Notes under the pieces: model-generated | The model's database searches: none | Seen by the model: the letters and a program-made list of their open reading frames with translations, nothing else | Told to the model about the DNA's origin: nothing | Position numbers and translations under genes: made by a program | NCBI GenBank assembly: GCA_034440615.1 | Contig: JAOTOM010005156.1 | Location: 43,501-107,500 of the forward strand | DNA: 64,000 nt | Source: Ashinkailepas kermadecensis | Taxonomy: Eukaryota > Arthropoda > Thecostraca > Neolepadidae | Direction of reading: 5' to 3' | In this document: piece by piece, positions 1 to 12,858 of the stretch | Layout of the letters: the number at the start of each line of letters is the position of its first letter | How positions within the stretch are numbered: position 1 is the stretch's first letter

Positions 1-175
1 CGGAACCTCCTTCCTTTCTCTGGGTCCCCTCCACCTGTCGAAATTAATACCGTTAGTGCGGATTATCTTACTGAACGGTCGATAAATACGGCCCACGCAC
101 TGCAGGACTGCTCACTAGTAACTACTGCGACGGCGTAGCTGTCCGCACGAGGCCTTCTCTGTAGCTGGAGAACGC

Positions 176-330
176 GGTTGGAAGAGCACTCCCCTCTCCA
201 TCAGAGGTGGGAAAGTAGGAGCTATCTCAGAGCCAGGAACATTTGGAGGAGCATAGCTCCATGGTTGGAGGAGCACTCATCTGTCCGTGAGAAGTGGGAA
301 AGTATGGGCTATCTCAGAGCTCTGGGAACA
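176..330. repeat. imperfect direct duplication, ~67 bp x2
   Basis: Two similar copies begin at 176 and 263. Both start GGTTGGA(A/G)GAGCACTC and both contain GTGGGAAAGTA followed by GCTATCTCAGAGC. The copies have diverged by scattered substitutions and small indels. The flanking sequence (1-175 and 331-585) is unique, with no gene that I recognise. Confidence 0.7.
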
Positions 331-585
331 GATCCGTCTTGAAATTCTCTCTTTTCACGCGACGCTCATACTGTTGAAACTCATCTTAGGAGCGGCGTGC
401 TGGGAAGGAGGCTAGCTACCCACCTGTGCCCTGTTGCTACCAGTACCAGTGCCCAGTCCCTTGTACCAGTGAGGGACTCTGTGCCGCGGCGGTACAGAGT
501 GAGGAGGGAGGCACCAGTGAGGAAAGACCCACTCTGTGCGTGTGGGCATCTCAGGGGAGACCCATCCTATGACAGGTTGGCGCCG

Positions 586-660
586 AGGCGGTGCACTCGC
601 GCGATGAGGCTGCGCAAAGGCGGCGCACTCGCACGATGAGGCTGCGCATGCGCAGAGGCG
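586..660. repeat. 32-bp tandem duplication with an NRF1-like palindrome
   Basis: Two copies of a 32-bp unit (586-617 and 618-649) share GCACTCGC(G/A)CGATGAGGCTGCGCA. At the end of copy two the sequence reads GCGCATGCGC (644-653), a perfect NRF1-type palindrome. No transcription unit can be tied to it. Confidence 0.65.
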
Positions 661-1820
661 CCGCTGTTGCGGTCGCCGTGCCAATCCGCGCAAACAAAGC
701 CGTGGGTCGGACCGCTCGTGACCGATGGCCGCACACACAATGCAGCCGAAATAAAACAGATTCCGCACGCCGCCCACAGCCGAATGCCTGCCGTTTACAT
801 TCGAGCGGTATGGATGGATGAGATTATGCGCCGATGAGGTACAGACGGTCAGCGCGGATGGGGTTGGCGCGACATTGTTAACAGTGACCGCACCGTTATT
901 GAGGGCTGCTGAACTGTTCCCTTATCCCATCGGCGGATCAAGCCTAGACGCACCAAACACGAGGAAAATACACTGTAGCAGGCCATCACGCGTCAGAGAG
1001 GTCTCTGTTCGGCGGCTGTGGCCACCACTCGGACTACGAGTGCTGCCGAAACGCAGTGTTCTGCGTCACAACTCAGTCGACGTCACCTGACTGGCTTAAG
1101 CGTCAACCTGATGAGGCTGCCACCTAGTGCCGAGACTTGCCCGCACCACTAAGGCAGTGGTAAGTGAAGTTCCCTGTCTCTTTAGAGACCTATATGCTTC
1201 TGCAGTCTTCGACAGAGCTCATTAATACATTACAATGTGAACCTGATAGCCTAAGGACGGCGTGCACTTCCAATATGTACTTTGGTCACTAATTTTAGGA
1301 TTTCTGGACGCGACAAATATATTCTTCTTCGAAATTTTGCGCGTGACGAGCATCAACACCAACCACCACATGTGCGACACCGATGCTGGTGACGTCACTA
1401 TGCGTGCCAGAAAACATCCCACATCTGGTTCCCGTGACGTCACGGACGCTGCTGTCAGCTGGCGGCAAAAAAAGTGTCGGCCGGCGGCCGGCACGTGCCC
1501 ACTGGGTGTCGTTCGCGGGAGTCGATCGTCGCCCCTCTCCGGAGCCACCGGTGCGTGACACGAGACACATCTGCACGGGCTGACAGCGACGAGGTGTGGA
1601 GGGGGCGGGGGGCTAGACACGCTCGCGTGCAGCCGGTCATCGAGATGGGTGAAGCTTGGCCGGGATAGCGGCGCCCAGCCGCCGTCAGCCGGTCCGGGAG
1701 GCAGCGGCAGTGCGGCGGCGGCAAAAACGGCCGCCCATGAGATATTGTAATCGCCGGCGCGACTTCCCGCCGGCATTGGTTAGCCGACTGCCGGTCCGGC
1801 GACCGGCTCGTCAGACGCCC
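661..1820. other. unique GC-rich stretch, no gene seen
   Basis: Short open frames here overlap on both strands and show no recognisable domain. Two perfect CRE-like palindromes, TGACGTCA, lie at 1390-1397 and 1435-1442. The rest is ordinary non-repeated DNA as far as I can see. Confidence 0.5.
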
Positions 1821-1924
1821 GTCAATGTCGTCAGTGGTGAGAACGGGCCGCCGCGGCCACGACACGCCGACCGTCAATGTCGTCAGTGGTGAGAACGGGC
1901 CGCCGCGGCCACGACACGCCGACC
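1821..1924. repeat. 52-bp tandem duplication
   Basis: Two nearly identical 52-bp copies start at 1821 and 1873 with GTCAATGTCGTCAGTGGTGA. The near identity suggests a recent duplication. The unique flank runs to about 2160. Confidence 0.9.
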
Positions 1925-2162
1925 GGCCGCGCGCACTAATTGGATGGTTGTCAGGCCGGATCGTCAACAGGTGGGACACACGGTCTCCATCATCCGGCGG
2001 CACTGTGAGCGCTATCCGGTGATGAGCGGCTGTCGCGGGTCATGCTGGATCGACAGTCATCAGGTCGCCTTATGTTAGCCACCAGGAAGGTCACAAGGTG
2101 GTCAACAAGTCCATGCGTCCAGGCGCCTCTTTTGGATGAAGCGTAGCAGCAAAGCTGCTACG

Positions 2163-2250
2163 GGACAACGCTATTACGCGGCAACGCTGTTATGCTGCAA
2201 CGCTGTTACGCGACAACGCTGTTACGCGGCAACACTGTTACGCGGCAAGG
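2163..2250. repeat. ~17-bp tandem repeat, ~5 copies
   Basis: The unit reads approximately GCAACGCTGTTACGCG, with single-base variants such as GACAACGCTGTTACGCG and GGCAACACTGTTACGCG. Confidence 0.85.
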
Positions 2251-3811
<1,561 letters not shown>

Positions 3812-4400
3812 AATGTGTGCTTACCACAAATACATGTGGTGAGCAGCGCCGTATAGCGTGGCATGTGTAACGGCAAAACTGTGATCTATGAAATCTATCT
3901 ATGAAAACAAAACTTGAGCAATTCAGATAAATTAGGGGAGAGGATGAAAGTTAAATGGTTGTATTCATTCCGAGTAAATAAAACAAGACTCCAGCATGGT
4001 AATAAAATATCTTCCAAAGTATTTAAAGACGTAACGCTGCGCTCGGACGGGTCGAGTCGTTCATACATTTTTTCCTCGGGTGTACGCAAAAGTAGACTGG
4101 CTCGGGCTCCGGCCTCGTTCGCAAGCATTATTCGAACACTCCGCCACAGTTTGCAGCCGGTCACGGGGAAACTGTCAGGAGCAGTGCGTGCCTGTTCCTA
4201 CCGCCGAGAAATGGGCGCGCCAGTCGGCAACAGACGGCGGCGAGCCGGCAGCTGCCCTCTTGTGCCGGCCTGCAGTCTCCGGTGCTACTCACATACCACC
4301 GGGGCCGACGTTGCAGTCTCCGGGGACAATGGGCGCCGACGCGGCAGGTGGGCGAACAATGCGGCTGCTCTCGGCGCGCCCATCAATTCCGCCGTATTTT

Positions 4401-4432
<32 letters not shown>
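4401..4432. repeat. (GGC)n microsatellite
   Basis: About ten GGC/GGT triplets sit just upstream of a 68-bp duplication. The upstream stretch 3809-4400 is unique and shows no gene. Confidence 0.9.
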
Positions 4433-4435
4433 ATC

Positions 4436-4567
4436 AAGGTCCACGTGTGGACGCCCGGCTGATGGCCGGCCAGCGAGGCGCGCGGCACGCGCTGCCCACA
4501 CACAAGGTCCACGTGTGGACGCCCGGCTGATGGCCGGCCAGCGAGGCGCGCGGCACGCGCTGCCCCG
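4436..4567. repeat. 68-bp tandem duplication with CCACGTGTGG
   Basis: Copies start at 4436 and 4504, each opening AAGGTCCACGTGTGGACGCC and then running into CCGGCTGATGGCCGGCCAGC. Each carries one CACGTG E-box. 4568-5016 downstream is unique, with no recognised gene. Confidence 0.9.
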
Positions 4568-5016
4568 CGGCACTCAGATACTGTGTAATTTCAACCGGAC
4601 CGCGGCTATCACAGGCGACTCGAAGCGATCGCAGATGGCCCGCACCCTTGAACGCACGTAGCCCGGAATTACGGCACTGGCGGTATGCGTCAATGATTTA
4701 TCAGAACTTTAATGAGCGGTTGGCGCAGCAATGGGATTCTGGCGCGGGATCGGCCGCGCCGCCGCCCGTGGCCGCTTCGCTGCGACAGGGTGCGCCGCGA
4801 CCGACGAACCCAAGCCGAGCTGATCATGATCCAGACCCTGTTGTGACCGCCGCGCGCAAAATTGGCTCCAATCGCCGTCCGCGCCACCTTGTGTCAGTAA
4901 TGTGCGGGTGAGAATGTAGTGAGTAATGCAGCGAGGCCGTATTTTTAAAGGCGCACTGATTGGCTGCGATCTAAGGCCATATTTTCGACGCGTTCCATCG
5001 GCAGCCCGTCCGGCGG

Positions 5017-6220
5017 TTTGTCGATCGGTCGGTCGGTCGGTCGGTCGGTCGGTCGGTCGGTCGGCTGGCTGGCTGGTCAGTACGGCTGGCTGGTCAATAC
5101 GGCTGGCTGGTCAGTACGGCTGGCTGGTCAGTACGGCTGGCTGGTCAGTACGGCTGGCTGGTCAGTACGGCTGGCTGGTCAGTACGGCTGGCTGGTCAGT
5201 ACGGCTGGCTGGTCAGTACAGCCGGCTGGTCAGTACGGCTGGCTGGTCAGTACAGCCGGCTGGTCAATACGGCTGGCTGGTCAGTACAGCCGGCTGGTCA
5301 GTACGGCTGGCTGGTCAGTACGGCTGGCTGGTCAGTACGGCCGGCTGGTCAGTACGGCCGGCTGGTCAGTACGGCTGGCTGGTCAGTACGGCCGGCTGGT
5401 CAGTACAGCCGGCTGGTCAGTACGGCTGGCTGGTCAGTACGGCTGGCTGGTCAGTACAGCCGGCTGGTCAGTACGGCTGGCTGGTCAGTACGGCTGGCTG
5501 GTCAGTACGGCCGGCTGGTCAGTACGGCCGGCTGGTCAGTACGGCTGGCTGGTCAGTACGGCCGGCTGGTCAGTACGGCTGGCTGGTCAGTACGGCTGGC
5601 TGGTCAGTACGGCCGGCTGGTCAGTACGGCCGGCTGGTCAGTACGGCTGGCTGGTCAGTACGGCTGGCTGGTCAGTACGGCCGGCTGGTCAGTACGGCTG
5701 GCTGGTCAGTACGGCTGGCTGGTCAGTACGGCTGGCTGGTCAGTACGGCCGGCTGGTCAGTACGGCTGGCTGGTCAGTACGGCTGGCTGGTCAGTACGGC
5801 TGGCTGGTCAGTACGGCTGGCTGGTCAGTACGGCTGGCTGGTCAGTACGGCTGGCTGGTCAGTACGGCTGGCTGGTCAGTACGGCTGGCTGGTCAGTACA
5901 GCCGGCTGGTCAGTACGGCTGGCTGGTCAGTACGGCTGGCTGGTCAGTACGGCTGGCTGGTCAGTACGGCTGGCTGGTCAGTACGGCTGGCTGGTCAGTA
6001 CGGCTGGCTGGTCAGTACGGCTGGCTGGTCAGTACGGCTGGCTGGTCAGTACGGCTGGCTGGTCAGTACGGCTGGCTGGTCAGTACGGCTGGCTGGTCAG
6101 TACGGCTGGCTGGTCAGTACGGCTGGCTGGTCAGTACGGCTGGCTGGTCAGTACGGCTGGCTGGTCAATACGGCTGGCTGGTCAGTACGGCTGGCTGGTC
6201 AGTACAGCCGGCTGGTCAGT
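5017..6220. repeat. (GGTC)n followed by a 17-bp minisatellite, ~68 copies
   Basis: A short GGTC run (about 5020-5065) passes directly into ~68 copies of GGCTGGCTGGTCAGTAC. Variants replace GGCTGG with GGCCGG or AGCCGG, or GTCAGT with GTCAAT. The unit looks derived from the flanking GGTC/GGCT microsatellite. Because 17 is not a multiple of three and the unit has no stop, every forward frame spells the same 17-residue period. The 455- and 475-codon open frames over it are therefore not evidence of a gene. Confidence 0.97.
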
Positions 6221-6558
6221 GTGCGCCCTGAGCGAGTGGACGCTCGCCACGGAAGCGGCTGCGGGCCAATGGCAGCTAGCCCGAGAAGGATATCAAATCA
6301 GGTCCGACGATCGGCGACGTTATCAGCCGACAGCACTGCTCACGGCATGCTAGCGATTCTGATTGGCTGCACTCAGCGACGATAATCAGCTGACGACGTG
6401 GCATTAGCGCCGCGGCCGATGGAGATATCCGCGGCGCGGCGAGTCGTTATCTTTTTGTGGTGCGTCACAAAAATCGCCCGGTCGGCTGGCGACTCGTCGT
6501 CATTGTCGCCGCGCCGCTCTAAAGCCGATTTATAGTCAGTCGGAGGCCAACGATAGAG
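6221..6558. other. unique spacer
   Basis: About 340 bp of non-repeated GC-rich sequence between the 17-bp array and a microsatellite block. I see no gene or motif in it. Confidence 0.4.
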
Positions 6559-7083
<525 letters not shown>

Positions 7084-7221
7084 TCCGGCGGCAGAGCACG
7101 ACACTCCGAACTTCTCCACGCCAGCCACGGACTCCTTTGCTAATTTCCCCCAATCCTCCCGACCTCATCATATTAGTCTCCCAAAGGCCTCCGCCTACAC
7201 CACAAGGCACCGTACGATCCC

Positions 7222-7385
7222 TCCATTGTCTCACCAGCCTTTCGCGACCCCACCCCATCCCACCAGATTCCTTCGACCCCACCCCATCCCACTGGCCTCC
7301 CGCGACCCCACCCCATCTCACCAGCCTCCCGCGATCCCCACCCCATCCCACTGGCCTCCCGCGTTCCCCTCCCCATTTCACCGGT
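7222..7385. repeat. ~30-bp C-rich tandem repeat, ~5-6 copies
   Basis: The units share GACCCCACCCCATCCCAC followed by a TGGCCTCCCGC- or CAGCCTCCCGC-like half. They are moderately diverged and vary by a few bases in length. Confidence 0.85.
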
Positions 7386-8583
7386 CAGAAGGATCCTACC
7401 GCTGATGTCGGCGCTCCATTGTTTCCAACATCGCAGGCCAATGAATAGAAATGGCCAATTCGTCTGGAGTCGGGACCTCCGAACCCTTCTGGGCGCCAGA
7501 CACGTCAATTTCGCCGATGGGTCGCCAGTTAATTTCTCCGGGGAGGCTGTCGATGTCGAAAGTTGAACTCACGATCCACTCGGTGATGGGTGGCTACCTC
7601 CCTGTGGGCCGTCCATCTCCCGACCCCGGCCTGTCCCTCATGGGCCGCTGGAACTGTGGCTGTCCGGCTGACTGATGACTTACTGACTGACTGATGACTC
7701 ACTGACTGACTGATTGGCTGGTGACCCAACTGTCATCGCAGACCACCAACTGTCCGATGCAGCACGCGGTGACGGATCACGGTGGGCAGCAGCTGCGCAT
7801 CACGCTTGTCGTCCGCAACGGCCGCCATTTTGTCGGACGACAGCGTCATCCGTCAGAGCGGTCATACCCCAGCTAACCGGTGCGTGCACAATTCTATTCG
7901 TCGCTGCATGCGATCTTCAGTCGCACAGCAATCGCTCGCGCCGCATCCATCCAGCCTGCACGAGTTCGACGCCGGTCTGGCCCTGGTGACAGGCTCCCTA
8001 GTCTTAAGCTGTTCCGATTCGTGTCTGTGACCTGATCTGACCCGACATCACTCGTGACCGGTGTTCTCACGGTGTCGGCATGCAGCCAAATTGAGAGTTT
8101 TCCGGGCGGCGTCCAAGGCAAACATGGCGGCCGCACTAACGCCGGTAAAAATGCTGGACTCGCCAGCCGCCTGGCAGCCCGGTCAGCGGCTCAGTGAGCC
8201 CCCACCCCAGCTGTGGTCTGCGGGTACAGCGGCCGCAACACACCAGCACCGGTGTCAGATCAGGTCAGCTCAGGTGACCTGATTAAATCAGACTAAGAAG
8301 AGACAAATTAGCAAATGGAATTGGAACGTAAAGTTCGAGCGGGGCAGCAAGGCAGCAAAGCGGAAGCGTTGTGTCGATCACACCAGCTGCAGCGCATTAT
8401 TCCGGAAGGCTAAAGGTTCTACTTGACGTGGCCGCATAGGTTTTCCGGTAATTCAGCACACAGGAAGATGTAAGGCTCATTGGAAAGCATTTTCAGTCCA
8501 TACCAACCCGTACGGCGGGCGACTTATGGACAACGATTGTGGCCGTGACAAGCGACATGCGGCAGCCTGCCTGCGCGCCTCTG
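7386..8583. other. unique stretch, no gene seen
   Basis: There is a short CTGACTGATGA-type repeat at about 7672-7722. The rest is unique GC-rich sequence. Open frames of up to 91 codons on both strands have no recognisable domain. Confidence 0.4.
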
Positions 8584-10557
8584 GCGACCGGCCACAGCCA
8601 GTGTCACAGCGCCGTGCGGACCAGGCTGTGACGCTGTGGGACGGCGACCGGCCACAGCCACCCGGACACAGCGCCGTGTCGACCAGGCTGTGACACTGTG
8701 GGACGGCGACCGGCCACAGCCACCCGGACACAGCGCCGTGTGGACCAGGCTGTTACGCTGTGGGACGGCAACCGTCCACAGCCAGTGTCACAGCGCCGTG
8801 CGGACCAGGCTGTGACGCTGTGGGACGGCGACCGGCCACAGCCAGTGTCACAGCGCCGTGCGGACCAGGCTGTGACGCTGTGGGACGGCGACCGGCCACA
8901 GCTAGTGTCACAGCGCAGTGCGGACCAGGCTGTGACGCTGTGGGACGGCGACCGTCCACAGCCACCCGGACACAGCGCCGTGCCGACCAGGCTGTGACGC
9001 TGTGGGACGGCGACCGTCCACAGCCAGTGTCACAGCGCAGTGCGGACCAGGCTGTGACGCTGTGGGACGGCGACCGTCCACAGCCACCCGGACACAGCGC
9101 CGTGCCGACCAGGCTGTGACGCTGTGGGACGGCGACCGTCCACAGCCACCCGGACACAGCGCCGTGCGGACCAGGCTGTGACGCTGTGGGACGGCGACCG
9201 TCCACAGCCATCCGGACACAGCGCCGTGCCGACCAGGCTGTGACACTGTGGGACGGCGACCGTCCACAGCCACCCGGACACAGCGCCGTGTGGACCAGGC
9301 TGTGACGCTGTGGGACGGCGACCGGCCACAGCCACCCGGACACAGCGCCGTGCCGACCAGGCTGTGACACTGTGGGACGGCGACCGGCCACAGCCACCCG
9401 GACACAGCGCCGTGTCGACCAGGCTGTGACGCTGTGGGACGGCGACCGGCCACAGCCACCCGGACACAGCGCCGTGTCGACCAGGCTGTGACACTGTGGG
9501 ACGGCGACCGGCCACAGCCACCCGGACACAGCGCCGTGCGGACCAGGCTGTGACGCTGTGGGACGGCGACCGGCCACAGCCAGTGTCACAGCGCCGTGCG
9601 GACCAGGCTGTGACGCTGTGGGACGGCGACCGGCCACAGCCACCCGGACACAGCGCCGTGCAGACCAGGCTGTGAAGCTGTGGGACGGCGACCGGCCACA
9701 GCCAGTGTCACAGCGCCGTGCGGACCAGGCTGTGACGCTGTGGGACGGCGACCGGCCACAGCCACCCGGACACAGCGCCGTGCGGACCAGGCTGTGACGC
9801 TGTGGGACGGCGACCGGCCACAGCCACCCGGACACAGCGCCGTGCCGACCAGGCTGTGACACTGTGGGACGGCGACCGGCCACAGCCACCCGGACACAGC
9901 GCCGTGTGGACCAGGCTGTGACGCTGTGGGACGGCGACCGGCCACAGCCACCCGGACACAGCGCCGTGCCGACCAGGCTGTGACACTGTGGGACGGCGAC
10001 CGGCCACAGCCACCCGGACACAGCGCCGTGTGGACCAGGCTGTTACGCTGTGGGACGGCGACCGTCCACAGCCAGTGTCACAGCGCAGTGCGGACCAGGC
10101 TGTGACGCTGTGGGACGGCGACCGTCCACAGCCATCCGGACACAGCGCCGTGCCGACCAGGCTGTGACACTGTGGGACGGCGACCGGCCACAGCCACCCG
10201 GACACAGCGCCGTGCGGACCAGGCTGTGACGCTGTGGGACGGCGACCGTCCACAGCCACCCGGACACAGCGCCGTGCCGACCAGGCTGTGACACTGTGGG
10301 ACGGCGACCGGCCACAGCCACCCGGACACAGCGCCGTGCAGACCAGGCTGTGACGCTGTGGGACGGCGACCGGCCACAGCCAGTGTCACAGCGCCGTGCG
10401 GACCAGGCTGTGACGCTGTGGGACGGCGACCGGCCACAGCCACCCGGACACAGCGCCGTGCAGACCAGGCTGTGACGCTGTGGGACGGCGACCGGCCACA
10501 GCCAGTGTCACAGCGCCGTGCAGACCAGGCTGTGACGCTGTGGGACGGCGACCGTCC
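8584..10557. repeat. 60/62-bp minisatellite, ~32 copies
   Basis: Every unit contains GACCAGGCTGTGACGCTGTG and GGGACGGCGACCG(G/T)CCACAGCC. Two length classes are interspersed. The 60-bp form has CAGTGTCACAGCGC where the 62-bp form has CACCCGGACACAGCGC. Minor variants change CGGCC to CGTCC and GTGCGG to GTGCCG, GTGTGG or GTGTCG. The 422-codon minus-strand frame and its relatives are repeat artefacts. Confidence 0.97.
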
Positions 10558-10650
10558 GGCGGCCGCCGCTGCGCAGCTCCACTGCCGGACGTCTCACCTG
10601 AGCAGGTCGGTAAGCGGCTCTGGTGTCCGCCACCTGGCCGTCCGCCGCCG

Positions 10651-10690
10651 TAATGGCACGGCACGGCACGGCACGGCACGGCACGGCACG
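10651..10690. repeat. (GGCAC)n microsatellite
   Basis: About seven tandem GGCAC pentamers. Confidence 0.95.
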
Positions 10691-10770
10691 TCACCGCCTG
10701 CACGCCGCTGCACGCCGCCGCCGTGTTTGCCATGCAGCTGTTGACTTGGCCCGGCAAGCAGCAGTCGGCA

Positions 10771-10792
10771 CACACACACACACACACACACA
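10771..10792. repeat. (CA)n microsatellite
   Basis: Eleven CA dinucleotides. The unique sequence that follows (10793-11265) holds nothing that I recognise. Confidence 0.95.
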
Positions 10793-11265
10793 TACAGCAC
10801 GGCAGCGGCGACCATCAACGCTTCCGGCGGGCTGGCCTTTGAACAGGGGTTACCGGCGCTGACCTGCCAATGACCGGTGCCGACCTGAGGCGGAGCACCA
10901 CTGCCGTCAGTGCTCCGGTTGATCCCCGGCACCGGTCACCGACGCTGCACTGAGTACCCCGGTAACCTGAAGTCATGGTCCAGCACTGACCGCCAGTCGC
11001 TGGCACGTTGAGGAAGAAGCCGGCAGCGGCTCACAGAACTGCCAGACCGGGCCCGGAAAAATGGCACCCGTGTAGATGGATTAAATTCAGCTTTGCCAGA
11101 CTGGATTTGCCTCTAAGGACGATCGCATGCAAACACTGCGTTTTAGCGTATCGACAGTTTTTGTTTGACGGCTCGGCGACTGGCTTTACAGCCGGGTTTG
11201 GACATGGACAACTAATACCGGACACCTAAGGAATGCAGTCACAAAGTCAGCACGGTCGGCCACCG

Positions 11266-11853
11266 AATACCGACCGCCACCACCGACCGCCATCATCGAC
11301 CATCGACCACCGACCACTGACCGACACCACCGACCACTGACCGACATCCCCGACCACTGACCGACATCTCCGACCACTGACCGACACCCCCGACCACTGA
11401 CCGACACCACCGACAACTGACCGACACCACTGACCACTGACCGACACCACCGACCATCGACAGACACCACCGACCATCGACCGACACCACCGACCATAGA
11501 CCATTGACCGACACCCCCGACACCACCGGCCATTGACCGACACCACAAACTACTGACCGACACCACGGACCACTGACCGACACCACGGACCACTAACCGA
11601 CACCACCGACAACTGACCGACACCACGGACCACTGACCGACACCACGGACCACTGACCGACAGCACCGACCATCGACCGACACCCCCGACCATTGACCGA
11701 CACCACAAACTACTGACCGACACCACGGACCACTGACCGACACCACTGACCACTGACCGACACCACGGACCACTAACCCACACCACCGACAACTGACCGA
11801 CACCACGGACCACTGACCGACACCACGGACCACTGACCGACACCACCGATCAC
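11266..11853. repeat. 20-bp minisatellite, ~29 copies
   Basis: The unit is approximately CCACTGACCGACACCACCGA (20 bp). Variants are CCATCGACC, CAACTGACC, ACACCCCCGA and ACACCACGGA. Larger periods are visible where the AAACTACTGACC variant recurs (about 11545 and 11705), which suggests that blocks of several units were duplicated together. Confidence 0.95.
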
Positions 11854-12301
11854 GGACCACCGTGCCCGGCCAGACCGACCGGTTGATGACGAGATGGGCC
11901 CGTCTGACGGCCGACGCCACCATTCAGCGCAGATGGACAGCCCGGGGGCCAGCGGTGGCTCACATAAATTCGATTGATAAAGCCAGAGCGATGGTCGGTG
12001 GTGTCGACTGTAGTACCGCCGGTCCCGGGGGACGTATAACGCCCATCGACCGGGTCACCGCCAACTGTCGCCGGCGGTCGCCCCTCGCGCGACACAAAGC
12101 GCCGCGACGCCGCCCATTAAGTGCACAGCCAAGTGCGCCGCACAACGTCGACGGCGGTCGTCGATGGTCGTCGATAATGAGTACTGGCGGCACGTGCCGG
12201 TATTGGCACGTGATAGTAGGTCGGACGGCAGTGACGCGTGGCTTCGCGTGGCCGTGCCGATTAGTGGTCATCAGGCATGCACGCTCGCTGACCCGTGCCG
12301 A

Positions 12302-12411
12302 TTACACGCGCACGGCCGCTGATCACTACACGTGCACGGCCGCTGATCACTACACGTGCACGGCCGCTGATCACTACACGTGCACGGCCGCTGATCACTA
12401 CACGTGCACGC
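12302..12411. repeat. 24-bp minisatellite with CACGTG and TGATCA palindromes, ~4.5 copies
   Basis: The unit contains GGCCGCTGATCACTACACGT followed by GCAC. All but the edge copies carry a CACGTG E-box and a TGATCA palindrome. The upstream stretch 11854-12301 is unique, with no recognised gene. Confidence 0.93.
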
Positions 12412-12477
12412 TGGCTGCCACGTGATACGTGATACTCGCACGCGCAATGTAATATGTGACGCGTCGTCGGTGTCACA

Positions 12478-12615
12478 GCGCGTGACGTGCCGTCAGTGGT
12501 ACAGTGCATGACCTGCCGTCAGTGGTACAGTGCATGACCTGCCGTCAGTGGTACAGTGCATGACCTGCCGTCAGTGGTACAGCATGTGACTTGCCGTCAA
12601 TGATACAGTACGTGA
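12478..12615. repeat. 26-bp minisatellite, ~5 copies
   Basis: The unit contains TGCCGTCAGTGGTACAGTGC followed by ATGACC. The last copies read CAGCATGTGACT and CAATGATACAGTACGTGAC. Confidence 0.92.
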
Positions 12616-12858
12616 CAGTCTGGTGTCCTCGCTCTCCCATCACCCGGACGACTGATGTCCCTGTCTTGCCACGCCCCAGGCTAATGCTGACCCGGACGGG
12701 ACACAGGCATGCCAATGACGCGCCGACGGGCCGTCCGAACTTGAGAACACAGACGGCCGTCGTTGCCTGTTTAGCTGTTCTGTCGGGTTCAGTTCGAATA
12801 CGATGGAAGAGGTGGGCAGGTAGGTCGCCGACACTCCGGCACTCTTCATGAAATTGTT

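Noticed and set aside
4926..6385. Open frames of 455-475 codons with a W-S-V-R-L-A-G-Q-Y repeat
   Set aside because: They arise from a stop-free 17-bp repeat that reads the same in all three forward frames. The residue period comes from the repeat length, not from selection.
8477..10793. Minus-strand frames of up to 422 codons (G-W-L-W-P-V-A-V repeats)
   Set aside because: They are products of the 60/62-bp minisatellite, and equivalent frames occur in other registers.
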